Assembly: GCA_021793295.1 (NCBI GenBank)
Contig: JAJYTA010000022.1
Coordinates: 1-38,820, forward strand
Length of the DNA stretch: 38,820 nt
Direction of reading: 5' to 3'
Source: Actinomycetes bacterium
GTDB lineage: Bacteria; Actinomycetota; Actinomycetes; Jiangellales; Jiangellaceae
The translations under genes and the position numbers were made by a program. Under the pieces are notes generated by a model. That model made no database searches and was not told the origin of the DNA. It saw only the letters and a list, made by a program, of their open reading frames with translations. Below are positions 23,773 through 31,382 of the stretch, piece after piece (position 1 is the stretch's first letter; each line of letters begins with the position of its first letter).

Positions 23773-25286
23773 GCCGGGCCTCCTGGTCGATGTGTCCGTG
23801 GGTCGTAGCCGTGTGCCGCGAGTTCACCGATCCAGGTCGGCGCGGACGCCGGAACGAGGCCGGCTCCGGACCGCTCCTCGAACACGTCGGTACTGGCCGG
23901 CATGCCCCGCTCGCCGGGTTCGAGCGCGACGATCTGCGCGACGCGACGCTGCCGGCGCACCGGTGCGTCCGGGTCGTAGCCGCCCTCGCGTCGCTCGACG
24001 TGGACGATCAGATTGACGTGCTGCGCGATCTGCCGGTAGGCGAACTCGGCGGTGACGTGCTGGCCGGCCTCCATGGCACACGTCACCAGTCGTTCGATGG
24101 CGGCGTGGGCGGAGTGAGCGTGCACGGTGGACAACGATCCAGCGCCGGACTGCATGGCCTTGAACATCGGTAACACCTCACGCCCGCGGACCTCTCCGAC
24201 GATGAGGCGGTCGAGATTCATCCGCAGCGCGTCGTAAACCAGTTCGTCCAGCGAGATCTCACCGGCCACGCGTCCGTCGGCGCCTCGTTCACCACTGCCG
24301 GTGCGCGCCTCCCAGGCGATGATGCGGTGGTGGCGATCACGCATGTGATGCAGCCCGAGCTCGTACTCGGTCTCGATGGTGCCGAGCTTCTCCTCCGCGT
24401 GGATCTCGTTGGCCAGCGCTCGGACGAGTGTCGTCTTGCCGGCACCCATCGACCCCGACACCACGATGCTGCGACGGGCGCGAACCGCGGCGCGCAAGAA
24501 CTGTGCGGCCTGCGGAGGCAAGGTCGTGCCGTCGACGAGGTCGTCGAGATCGATGTCGACCAGCCGGTGCCGGCGGATGACCACGACCGGCTGGTGGGTG
24601 GTCCAGCCCGACGCGGCGAGCCGGTGACCGCCGTGCAGGTGGAGGTGGAGACTCGGGCTGGCGGTGGAGAACGTGCGCTCGCTGGCGCCGCCACGCGTGG
24701 CCAGGAACGTGAGCATGTCGATGAGCTCGTCTTCGGAGTCGACGATGGGCGGTCGCCTGCTGATGACGCCGTGGTGATCGATGACCACCACGGGTTCGGC
24801 GCCGTAGACCTCGATGTTCTCGATGGACGGGTCGTCGACCAATGGTTGCAGCCGGCCCAAACCGAACAAGGAGTCGAAGATCGCCTGCGCCAACTGTGTC
24901 TGGTGGTCGACGTCCATGGCCCCGGCCCCGGCGGTGACCGTCTGGCGAACGTGCTCGTCCAGGATCTGGGCGATGACCTCGCGGCCCACCGCGCGGCGTT
25001 CGTCCTCGGCGGTGTTTTCGTCGACCTGGTCCGCCAAGCGCGCAGCTGCCTGTTGCCGGAAGGCACGTACCTGAGCCCAGTCGACGTCGCCGTCGGTGTG
25101 CTGCTCGGTACGAGCCGGGGCAACGGTGACCTCGGAGCGTGGGTGCACCGGGGGCATCGCGCTGAGAATCTCGCGGGGGCTTCGGGACGGCCTGGTGAAG
25201 GGAACAGACGCGGGCTCGATCACTGGCGGCCGGTCGAAGATCGGCAGCCGCGTGATTTCGTCGTCGGCCGGCTCGTTCATGCTCAT
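23769..25286 (-). CDS. tadA: TadA/CpaF-type secretion ATPase
   Basis: A 505-residue hexameric motor ATPase of the type II/IV secretion GspE superfamily. Walker A is GSMGAGKTT (278-286), the Asp-box region is GTIETEYELGL (302-312), Walker B is RLIVGEVRG (360-368) and the His-box is STVHAHS (386-392). The N-terminal domain includes FGLGRLQPLVDDPSIENIEV (141-160), as in CpaF. The catalytic residues are all present, so the motor should work. The first 70 residues are a disordered, proline-rich extension. GTGA/ATGA overlaps tie it to tadB downstream and the MinD-like gene upstream. Confidence 0.95.
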   Translation of the reverse strand: MSMNEPADDEITRLPIFDRPPVIEPASVPFTRPSRSPREILSAMPPVHPRSEVTVAPARTEQHTDGDVDWAQVRAFRQQAAARLADQVDENTAEDERRAVGREVIAQILDEHVRQTVTAGAGAMDVDHQTQLAQAIFDSLFGLGRLQPLVDDPSIENIEVYGAEPVVVIDHHGVISRRPPIVDSEDELIDMLTFLATRGGASERTFSTASPSLHLHLHGGHRLAASGWTTHQPVVVIRRHRLVDIDLDDLVDGTTLPPQAAQFLRAAVRARRSIVVSGSMGAGKTTLVRALANEIHAEEKLGTIETEYELGLHHMRDRHHRIIAWEARTGSGERGADGRVAGEISLDELVYDALRMNLDRLIVGEVRGREVLPMFKAMQSGAGSLSTVHAHSAHAAIERLVTCAMEAGQHVTAEFAYRQIAQHVNLIVHVERREGGYDPDAPVRRQRRVAQIVALEPGERGMPASTDVFEERSGAGLVPASAPTWIGELAAHGYDPRTHRPGGPA

Positions 25287-26113
25287 ACGCCCACGCTCCC
25301 CCCAACGCGCGCGTCGGGGTGACCGGTCGGCCGGCCGAGAACCCGCCGCCGGCGGTCGTCGACGTCAGCCAACTCGGCGATGGCGGCCCGCCCGGATCGG
25401 ATCAGGCGCGAGTTGCCGACCCGAGTGAGACTCGTACGTACGCGCTCCCGGCCGTTGACGCGTTCGGCGGTGAGCGGATCCCAGGCGACGCTCGCCCACA
25501 CCGGCAGGGTGGTGGCGTCAGCGGCCTCGTTCGCCCGATGTGGCCGCCCGTCGCCGACCAGGAGAAGTCCGCGCCGTTCCATGACGGCGTCGGCTTCGGT
25601 GCCAGGCAGCTGATCGGCGTTCGCGCGGACGGCCACGAGGTCGTCCAGTCCAGTCCGGCTCACCACCGCCAGCAGGTCTGCGGTGCGTAACAAGGGGTCG
25701 GGTCCGTGCCGCATGCCCAGCCGTCCTGCGTCGACGATGACATCGACGCCGTGGCCCGAGACTGCCTTCAGCAGCGTGGCCAAGGATTCCCAGAACGTCT
25801 CGGTCAGACTCGCCGCCTGCGCTCGGGTGGCGAGGCCAGGCAGCACCAGTCGGCCTCGGTCGTCGGTCAAGGCGATCGTCTGACCGCGGAGCGTGTCCAG
25901 GTTCAAGGCACCGCCGCGATGGGCGAGGGCCAAGTTGATCAGGCTGAGCTGATGGTCGTACTCACCGCGCAGGTGGCCCGCCTTGATGCTGCTGCTGCCG
26001 CAGACGTCGGCCTCGACCAACAAGACCGGGCGTGGCCAGGCCAAGGTGAGAACCAATGCCGTGGTGGTGACGCCGGGGGCGCCGCGCGCGGACGTCATCG
26101 CGATGACCGTCAC
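25283..26113 (-). CDS. MinD/TadZ-like protein with degenerate P-loop
   Basis: A 276-residue protein of the SIMIBI MinD/ParA fold, in the position where TadZ/CpaE sits. TadZ-type proteins place the Tad machine at a pole. The expected deviant Walker A motif KGGxGKTT reads R10-G-A-P-G-V15-T-T here, so both lysines are replaced. The switch-like VLLVEADVCGSS and VDVIVDAGRLG segments are kept. Nucleotide binding may therefore be weak or absent, as in other known pseudo-ATPase TadZ proteins. A GTG start at 26113 overlaps the upstream gene; its ATGA overlap with tadA shows tight coupling. Confidence 0.83.
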   Translation of the reverse strand: MTVIAMTSARGAPGVTTTALVLTLAWPRPVLLVEADVCGSSSIKAGHLRGEYDHQLSLINLALAHRGGALNLDTLRGQTIALTDDRGRLVLPGLATRAQAASLTETFWESLATLLKAVSGHGVDVIVDAGRLGMRHGPDPLLRTADLLAVVSRTGLDDLVAVRANADQLPGTEADAVMERRGLLLVGDGRPHRANEAADATTLPVWASVAWDPLTAERVNGRERVRTSLTRVGNSRLIRSGRAAIAELADVDDRRRRVLGRPTGHPDARVGGSVGV

Positions 26114-26841
26114 TGCTGTTCGTCCTCATCGGAGGCTGCATCGGGTTCCTGCGCGGAATCCAGCACGATGGCCACCCGGCCGGTCGCGACCCGGGCGGCG
26201 AGCTCGCCGGCGACGTCGTCATCGACGACCACGTCGACGATGACCTGGCCGTGATCGGTGATCCCAGAGACGCTCACCACGGTGGCGGGGATGGACGGTG
26301 GTGACTCGGCGGGGGGATCGTCTCCGGGGTTCGGAGTGTCGAAAATGCGCACGGGATCGCCCGGAACCATCTCGTGCTGGGGCAGCTGTGCTTCGGTGAC
26401 GGCGACGCCCACCACCGTCTCACCCGCCGCCGGGACGGCGGCGGAGGTGACGGCGCTCTCCGTCAGCAGGGTGCCGGCCGTCAGGTCGGCGGCGGCGTGC
26501 TGGCCCACGATTCCGTCGCGGCGGTCGGCCGGTATCGGTGCGACCGCGGGGTCCGGGGCCGCGCGGGCGATGGTGAGGTCGTCGGTGGTGATGATCTCAC
26601 CGCGGTGGACGTCGGCGGCGACGGCCAGCACCTGTGTGGTGTCCCCGGAGAGCTGGGCCAGATAAGCCGCTCCGGCGCCGCAGACCGCGAGCAGGCCGAC
26701 CCCTAGGCCGATCAGCGCGGGACGTCGACGATAGCGCGGGTCGGACGTTCCGATGTCGCGCACGCCCGTAGCCCCGCTCAGGCCGGGGTCGATCGTGGGA
26801 CGCGCCGGGGCCTCGACGGGGCCGTCGCTTGTTCGGGTCAT
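26110..26841 (-). CDS. CpaB/RcpC-like SAF-domain protein
   Basis: A 243-residue protein with a cytoplasmic N-terminus, one transmembrane helix (about 44-64, ALIGLGVGLLAVCGAGAAYL) and an extracytoplasmic SAF domain (about 70-135; VLAVAADVHRGEIITTDDLTIA, GIVGQHAAADLTAGTLLTESAV). RcpC/CpaB proteins in Tad loci are thought to sit in the periplasm or wall zone and bind the pilus channel or peptidoglycan. It is the first gene of the ten-gene operon; ATG 26841 has GGGAAGG nearby, and a promoter with a consensus -35 lies about 100 bp upstream. The C-terminal tail is acidic. Confidence 0.85.
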   Translation of the reverse strand: MTRTSDGPVEAPARPTIDPGLSGATGVRDIGTSDPRYRRRPALIGLGVGLLAVCGAGAAYLAQLSGDTTQVLAVAADVHRGEIITTDDLTIARAAPDPAVAPIPADRRDGIVGQHAAADLTAGTLLTESAVTSAAVPAAGETVVGVAVTEAQLPQHEMVPGDPVRIFDTPNPGDDPPAESPPSIPATVVSVSGITDHGQVIVDVVVDDDVAGELAARVATGRVAIVLDSAQEPDAASDEDEQQ

Positions 26842-26859
26842 GCGCCTTCCCTAGAAGCC

Positions 26860-26869
26860 GTAGATCTAC
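26860..26869. repeat. 10-bp palindrome in the Tad operon leader
   Basis: GTAGATCTAC is a perfect palindrome lying in the leader, 18 bp before the first gene of the operon. It is too short to interpret with confidence; a protein site or a chance occurrence are both possible. Confidence 0.35.
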
Positions 26870-26938
26870 ATGGACGCCGGCGGAAATGGTGGCCTGACGG
26901 TGCGGAACCAGTGCGGAGGTGAAACGGGCGAGCAGTGA

Positions 26939-26966
26939 ATGCTAGTAATGCCGTCGGCGTTGTCAA
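26939..26966 (-). promoter_or_regulatory. Promoter of the Tad operon
   Basis: On the minus strand the sequence reads TTGACA (26961-26966), 16 nt, then TAGCAT (26939-26944). The -35 is perfect and the -10 matches four of six. It lies between the sigma-like gene and the first Tad gene, predicting a leader of about 90 nt. This is a vegetative-type promoter rather than an obvious alternative-sigma site. Confidence 0.65.
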
Positions 26967-27002
26967 ACAGGGGTCTTCCTGACGTCGAGACGGTTGTCTA
27001 TC

Positions 27003-27797
27003 TCAGGGATGAGCGCTGTGCTCGCGTACAGCTGAGGCCAAGCGTTTGGTGGACCTCAGGCAGCGCTGCCGGACGGTGGCCGGCTGCAGCCCGAGGGTCT
27101 GGGCCACCGCCAGTGCACCACCCTTCTCGCCGGGAGCCGGGCAGTAGACCCGGCTGAGCAAGGAAGCGTCGTCGGGGCTGATGACTCCGGCGTCGACACC
27201 CCAGGCGAGCGTGGTGAGCAGTTCCGCCGCCGGTGCGGGTGTGTGCTGGACGAACAGCGCCTCGCCCGACTCCAAGACATGGTCGTCGACAGCGGAGGGT
27301 GCGTGATCGTCCACCGTCGAGGTGAACGCGCCGAGAGCGTCCATGCACAGGTTCACGGCGACTTTGCGCGTTCTGCGCGTGACCGGGTAGGTGGCGATGC
27401 TGTGCCACAGTGCGGCGACGGCCGCTGCCGTGAGCTGGTCGATGTCGCCGCGAATCCCTGGTGCACCCTGCCGGTGGGCGCGGCGCGCGAGGTTGACCGC
27501 GCGGCCGAGCATGGCTTGCAGCACCAGCCGTCCGGCGACGGCGTCGCCGTCGACGATGTGCCGCGTGAGCAGACCGATCAGGATCGAGTCGGCTGATTCG
27601 GGTTGCGACCTGCGCGCCTGGGTGACCACGTCGAGCGCGTCGGCCAACGACACGCACGCGTTCAGCGCCGGGATGTTCCAGCGTGCCGGCGGGCGCCGGT
27701 GAGCCATGGCGCTCCACTCGGTGTTGAGCTGATCGGTGATCAAGGTCATCGAGGTCATCGAGGTTGTGGTGCGACCGGGAGTGGCGGTGGTGGTCAC
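27003..27797 (-). CDS. Sigma factor-like regulator next to the Tad operon
   Basis: A 264-residue protein resembling the sigma-70-like helix-turn-helix proteins found beside actinobacterial Tad genes. A sigma region 2-like segment (ILIGLLTRHIVDGDAVAGR, GDIDQLTAAAVAALWHSIAT, YPVTRRTRKVAVNLCMDAL) is followed by a C-terminal region 4-like HTH (VAQTLGLQPATVRQRCLRST). I chose GTG 27797 because GAGGAG lies 5 nt upstream; a longer reading to 27959 has no ribosome-binding site. It lies directly upstream of the Tad operon on the same strand and is divergent from the LysM-BTAD gene. It may control one or both; the target promoter is unknown. Confidence 0.75.
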   Translation of the reverse strand: MTTTATPGRTTTSMTSMTLITDQLNTEWSAMAHRRPPARWNIPALNACVSLADALDVVTQARRSQPESADSILIGLLTRHIVDGDAVAGRLVLQAMLGRAVNLARRAHRQGAPGIRGDIDQLTAAAVAALWHSIATYPVTRRTRKVAVNLCMDALGAFTSTVDDHAPSAVDDHVLESGEALFVQHTPAPAAELLTTLAWGVDAGVISPDDASLLSRVYCPAPGEKGGALAVAQTLGLQPATVRQRCLRSTKRLASAVREHSAHP

Positions 27798-27857
27798 GGG
27801 TGCTCCTCGCCGTGGATATGCAGGGGATACGGACCCGTTCAGCCGACCGGGCGGTGG

Positions 27858-27930
27858 TAGCCCTGGGGATAGCCCTGGCCGGGTCCGAACGGCGACGAGC
27901 GGTTGCCCTGTATGGATGCCGGTTGCCCTG
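27858..27930. repeat. Direct repeats in the promoter region of the LysM-BTAD gene
   Basis: TAGCCCTGG occurs at 27858-27866 and 27870-27878 (12 bp apart). CGGTTGCCCTG occurs at 27900-27910 and 27920-27930 (20 bp apart). All four share GCCCTG. SARP-type regulators bind direct repeats spaced by about 11 or 22 bp, so this could be the site of the adjacent BTAD protein. The spacings here are similar but not identical. Confidence 0.5.
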
Positions 27931-28046
27931 AGTGCTTTCTCCACGCAGGCATAGGGCACCCTGGACGCCTTCCTTCGGCGGTCGTGTCACACGCCAGGAC
28001 TCACCGTCACCCACAGGTCACGACAGGCTCGACGAGGAGGCTTGTG

Positions 28047-30896
28047 ATGATCGGCTCGAGGCGACGGCGCGCGGCGTCCGCGGCGGATGTCGCGCGCGGA
28101 TTGGCCGCATTGGTGGTCTTGACGGTTCTCGTCGTGGGTGTACCGGTCGCGCTCTGGGTGATCGACGGCTCGCCACTGCCCAGCGCGGTCCCCGCTGTGT
28201 CGGACGTGTGGGCAACCATCACCAGCCCGGACGACGGCACGTTCTTTCTCGACGTTCTCGTCTTCGCGGGCTGGCTGGGTTGGGCGACGTTCGCGGTGAG
28301 CGTGCTCGTCGAGATTCCCGCCGCTCTGCGCGGCGTCCGAGCCCCGGCACTGCCCGGATTGGCCGCGCAACAGCGCGCTGTGGCCGCGCTCATCACCGCG
28401 ATCGCAGCGATCGTCCCGGCGTCCCAGATCGCTGCGGCCGAGACCGCGCCGTCGTCGGCTCCCGCGCAGCAGGGTCCATGGCAACCTGCGCCACCGGTGA
28501 CCACAGCGTTGGTCGAAGGCGGATCGGCGACGACACCCACTCCGGACGCACCCACATCACGGACGCATGAGGTCGTGGCCGGCGACACGCTCTGGGCCAT
28601 CGCTGAGCAGCATCTCGGCGATCCGAACCGTTACACGGAGGTCTATTCCGCCTCGACCGACACGGTGCAACCCGACGGCCGTCAGCTCACCGATCCCGAC
28701 CTCATCGTGCCCGGCTGGGTTCTGACGTTGCCGTCCGCCGGCGACCGGGGGACTTCGGAGCAGAGCCGGGTCGACCATGACGAGCCCGCCGAGGAACGTA
28801 CCCGAGCCGCGGAGCCCTCCGCTACGGTCGAACGGGACGAACCTGCAGGTGCCACCGAAGATGCAGTATCCATGACCCCGACCGGCGCCATCGGCGGACT
28901 CGTGCCCGAGGAGGCGCACGCCGCTGATGACGGCCTGGCGGCGGACACCGGCGTCGGCGAATCGCGCGACGAACCAGGGCCCGGCGGATTGCTACGCACC
29001 GCGGATGGCGTCGGCGCGGTGCTGGCCGCCGGATTGATCGCCGTGCTGGCCGCGCGGCGGGCGGTGAGCCAGCGGCGTCGCCGGGCTGGTCAGCGCTTGT
29101 CCACCGGCGCCACGGGCGATCGCGTGATCGAGATCCAGATGCGCCACGTCGCCGACGCGCCCGCGGTGGAGTTCGTGGATCGTGCGCTGCGCACCCTTGC
29201 CGCCACGCTGCATGCCCGCCGCCGAGCACTGCCGGCCCTGCGTGCTGCCCGGCTCACCCGCACGATGCTGGAGCTCTACCTGGACACACCCGACGAGCCG
29301 CCCGAACCGTTCGTCGATCTCGGGGAGCGACGAGTCTGGGGCCTGGCGGTCGGCACTGGTGCGGTTCTTCCGGCTGCTGCCGCGCGAGAACATCCGGCAC
29401 CGTTCCCGGGCCTGGTCACGCTCGGCCACGACACCGAGGACGGGCTCCTGTTGGTCGATCTCGAGCATCTGCGCTCGCTCGCCGTCACCGGCCCGGAAGC
29501 TCTCACTCAGGCGCTGATGACCGCCGTCGCTGCTGAGTTCGCAACGAGTCCGTGGGCCGACGACATCCGCGTCACGTTGGTCGGCGAGCGGGCGTGGAGC
29601 GAACTCGAGGTGCTCGAGACCGGCCGCATCCGGCGAGTCACCGACGTCGATCGGCTGCTCGACGAACTCGCCGTCCGGGCGGCGGACGACCGCGGACTGC
29701 TTGCCTCGGCCGGGATGAGTGATCTCGCCGCGGCCCGCGCCGCACAAGCCGCCGAAGCCGCGTGGACCCCGGAGATCCTCTTGCTCGCCGAGCCGCTCAC
29801 CGACGAGCGGCACACGCGGCTGGTCGCGTTGCTCGAGCACGAGCCCAGAGTGGCCATCGCCGCGCTCATCGGCGGTGGCAGTGGGGAAGCGAGGTGGCGG
29901 CTACGAATGACCGGCTCCGGTGGCGAGGCCACGGCCGTGCTCGACCCCCTCGGCATGACGTTGCGCCCACAGCTGCTCGACGCCGCGTCCTGCGGCCATG
30001 TCCTCAATCTGGTGCGCTCGTCCGACGAGGTCGTGGGTCAAGCCGTCCCGGAGCCTGACATGCGGGCCTGGCCTGTGCATCCGGTCGGACCATCGGCGCC
30101 CGCCGAGCCCGCCGAGCCCGCCGAGCCCGCGGAACCCGTCGAACCTGCCGAACCGACCGCGCCACGGCTCATCATGCTGGGGCCGGTGGAGGTGATCCAC
30201 ACCGCCGAACTCGGTGAACGCAACAAGCTCGGGCAGTTGACCGAGTTGGCGATGTTCATCGCGCTCAACCCCGGATGCGACAGCCAGGCCATCGACGATG
30301 CCATCTGGCCGGGATCCATCGTCACTCGGACCACGCGCAATACGGCGATCTCCAAGCTGCGCCGGTGGCTGGGTACCGACGCCCGGGGCGCGCCACTTCT
30401 CCCTCGGACCGAAGGACGTTACGCGTTCCAACCCGACGTGCGCAGCGACTGGGACGACTGGTGCGACTTGCTGCCGCAGGGTCCGCAGAACGCGACCAGT
30501 GACGATCTTCGTGCCGCGGTGGCGCTGGTCAAGGGACGGCCTTTCAGCGGACGGGGCCGCCGCTCGTACGCGTGGGTGGATCACCACGCTCAGGACATGA
30601 TCGCGGCCATCGTCGACGCGTGCCACGAGCTGGCCGTCCGGTCCTCGTCGGGCGGTGACCACCGTGAGGCGCTGCGCGTCGCGCTGCTGGGGTTGTCCAT
30701 CGAGCCCGGCGTCGAGCTGCTGTGGCGCGACCGGCTCAAGGCCGAAGTCATGCTCGGCGACCGTGAGACGGTGCTGCAGAGCATCGACCGGTTACGCAGC
30801 ACCACTGACGAGCTCGGCGGCGATCTCGACCCCGGCACCGAGGAGTTGATCGAGCAGATCCTGCATCACGGCGGGCGGGTCTCCGCCGCCGGTTGA
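28047..30896 (+). CDS. Membrane protein with LysM domain and C-terminal SARP-like (wHTH-BTAD) module
   Basis: A 949-residue protein. Three hydrophobic segments (about 18-38, 64-90, 113-132) are followed by a LysM domain (174-228; HEVVAGDTLWAIAEQHLGDP), a Ser/Glu-rich linker, a fourth transmembrane helix (about 321-340), a large cytoplasmic-looking region (about 345-680), an EPA repeat, and a winged-helix plus BTAD module (about 706-945; LTELAMFIALNPGCDSQAIDDAIWPG and ELLWRDRLKAEVMLGDRETV). LysM binds peptidoglycan and BTAD modules regulate transcription. A membrane-tethered regulator that reads wall state is the natural inference, also seen in family members beside actinobacterial Tad loci. 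ATG 28047 follows GAGGAGG by 6 nt; upstream in-frame ATG and GTG codons lack such a site. Confidence 0.85.
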   Translation: MIGSRRRRAASAADVARGLAALVVLTVLVVGVPVALWVIDGSPLPSAVPAVSDVWATITSPDDGTFFLDVLVFAGWLGWATFAVSVLVEIPAALRGVRAPALPGLAAQQRAVAALITAIAAIVPASQIAAAETAPSSAPAQQGPWQPAPPVTTALVEGGSATTPTPDAPTSRTHEVVAGDTLWAIAEQHLGDPNRYTEVYSASTDTVQPDGRQLTDPDLIVPGWVLTLPSAGDRGTSEQSRVDHDEPAEERTRAAEPSATVERDEPAGATEDAVSMTPTGAIGGLVPEEAHAADDGLAADTGVGESRDEPGPGGLLRTADGVGAVLAAGLIAVLAARRAVSQRRRRAGQRLSTGATGDRVIEIQMRHVADAPAVEFVDRALRTLAATLHARRRALPALRAARLTRTMLELYLDTPDEPPEPFVDLGERRVWGLAVGTGAVLPAAAAREHPAPFPGLVTLGHDTEDGLLLVDLEHLRSLAVTGPEALTQALMTAVAAEFATSPWADDIRVTLVGERAWSELEVLETGRIRRVTDVDRLLDELAVRAADDRGLLASAGMSDLAAARAAQAAEAAWTPEILLLAEPLTDERHTRLVALLEHEPRVAIAALIGGGSGEARWRLRMTGSGGEATAVLDPLGMTLRPQLLDAASCGHVLNLVRSSDEVVGQAVPEPDMRAWPVHPVGPSAPAEPAEPAEPAEPVEPAEPTAPRLIMLGPVEVIHTAELGERNKLGQLTELAMFIALNPGCDSQAIDDAIWPGSIVTRTTRNTAISKLRRWLGTDARGAPLLPRTEGRYAFQPDVRSDWDDWCDLLPQGPQNATSDDLRAAVALVKGRPFSGRGRRSYAWVDHHAQDMIAAIVDACHELAVRSSSGGDHREALRVALLGLSIEPGVELLWRDRLKAEVMLGDRETVLQSIDRLRSTTDELGGDLDPGTEELIEQILHHGGRVSAAG
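30102..30155 (+). repeat. Tandem 9-bp coding repeat (Ala-Glu-Pro)
   Basis: Six 9-bp units of the type GCCGAGCCC encode (A/V)EP or AEP steps between the cytoplasmic region and the winged helix of the LysM-BTAD protein. The first three units are identical; the last three have drifted. It is likely a rigid linker, and prone to length change. Confidence 0.8.
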
Positions 30897-30911
30897 GCCG
30901 GCTCGTCGCCG

Positions 30912-30917
30912 TAGGCT
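30912..30917 (+). promoter_or_regulatory. -10-like box, leaderless YbaK gene
   Basis: TAGGCT is followed by 6 nt and ATG 30924, with no Shine-Dalgarno. The same six-base box and spacing occur before the sirtuin gene. Confidence 0.45.
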
Positions 30918-30923
30918 TCGGTC

Positions 30924-31382
30924 ATGACCGAACAGCTCGCGCTGGAGGCACTGCAGGCTTCCGGTCTGGACTACGAAGTCGTCCGGCATGGACCGGTCAG
31001 CAGCCTCGAGGAGGCGGCGGCTGCCCGCGGAGTCGATCCGGCGGCGGTGATCAAGACCATGGTCGTGCGCCGAGCTGACGACGACTTCGTCTTCGTCCTC
31101 GTCCCCGGCGACCGCACCATAGCGTGGCCGAAGCTGCGCAGCCTGCTCGGCACGAGCCGGTTGTCCATGCCCGACGCGGCGACAGCACGTGCCGTGACCG
31201 GCTACGAGCGAGGCACCATCACGCCGTTCGGTGCCGCGCGGGCGTGGCCGGTGATCGCCGACGAACGCATCCGCGGCCGGTTGGTGTCCATCGGCGCTGG
31301 CGCGCCCGGCGTGGCCGCGACGGTGGACGCGGACGCGTTGGTCGACGTCCTCGAAGCCACGGTCGCTGACGTCACGAAGTGA
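30924..31382 (+). CDS. YbaK/EbsC-family aminoacyl-tRNA deacylase
   Basis: A 152-residue protein of the YbaK/ProX fold, which hydrolyses mischarged tRNA such as Cys-tRNA(Pro). Visible family features are DPAAVIKTMVVRRADDDFVFVLVPGDRT (38-65) with the conserved lysine near 44, SMPDAATARAVTGYERGTITPFG (81-103) and GAGAPGVAATVDADAL near the C-terminus. Length is normal. It has a leaderless-looking promoter and stands alone; its 3' end overlaps the convergent sirtuin gene by 11 bp. Confidence 0.88.
   Translation: MTEQLALEALQASGLDYEVVRHGPVSSLEEAAAARGVDPAAVIKTMVVRRADDDFVFVLVPGDRTIAWPKLRSLLGTSRLSMPDAATARAVTGYERGTITPFGAARAWPVIADERIRGRLVSIGAGAPGVAATVDADALVDVLEATVADVTK

Noticed and set aside
26842-27002. 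Possible hidden Flp pilin in the gap before the Tad operon
   Set aside because: No reading frame in either direction shows the short leader and GATAVEY-like segment; the gap instead carries the operon promoter.
27903-28046. Upstream extension of the LysM-BTAD gene
   Set aside because: No ribosome-binding site for the longer form; ATG 28047 has GAGGAGG 6 nt upstream and begins with a plausible membrane anchor.
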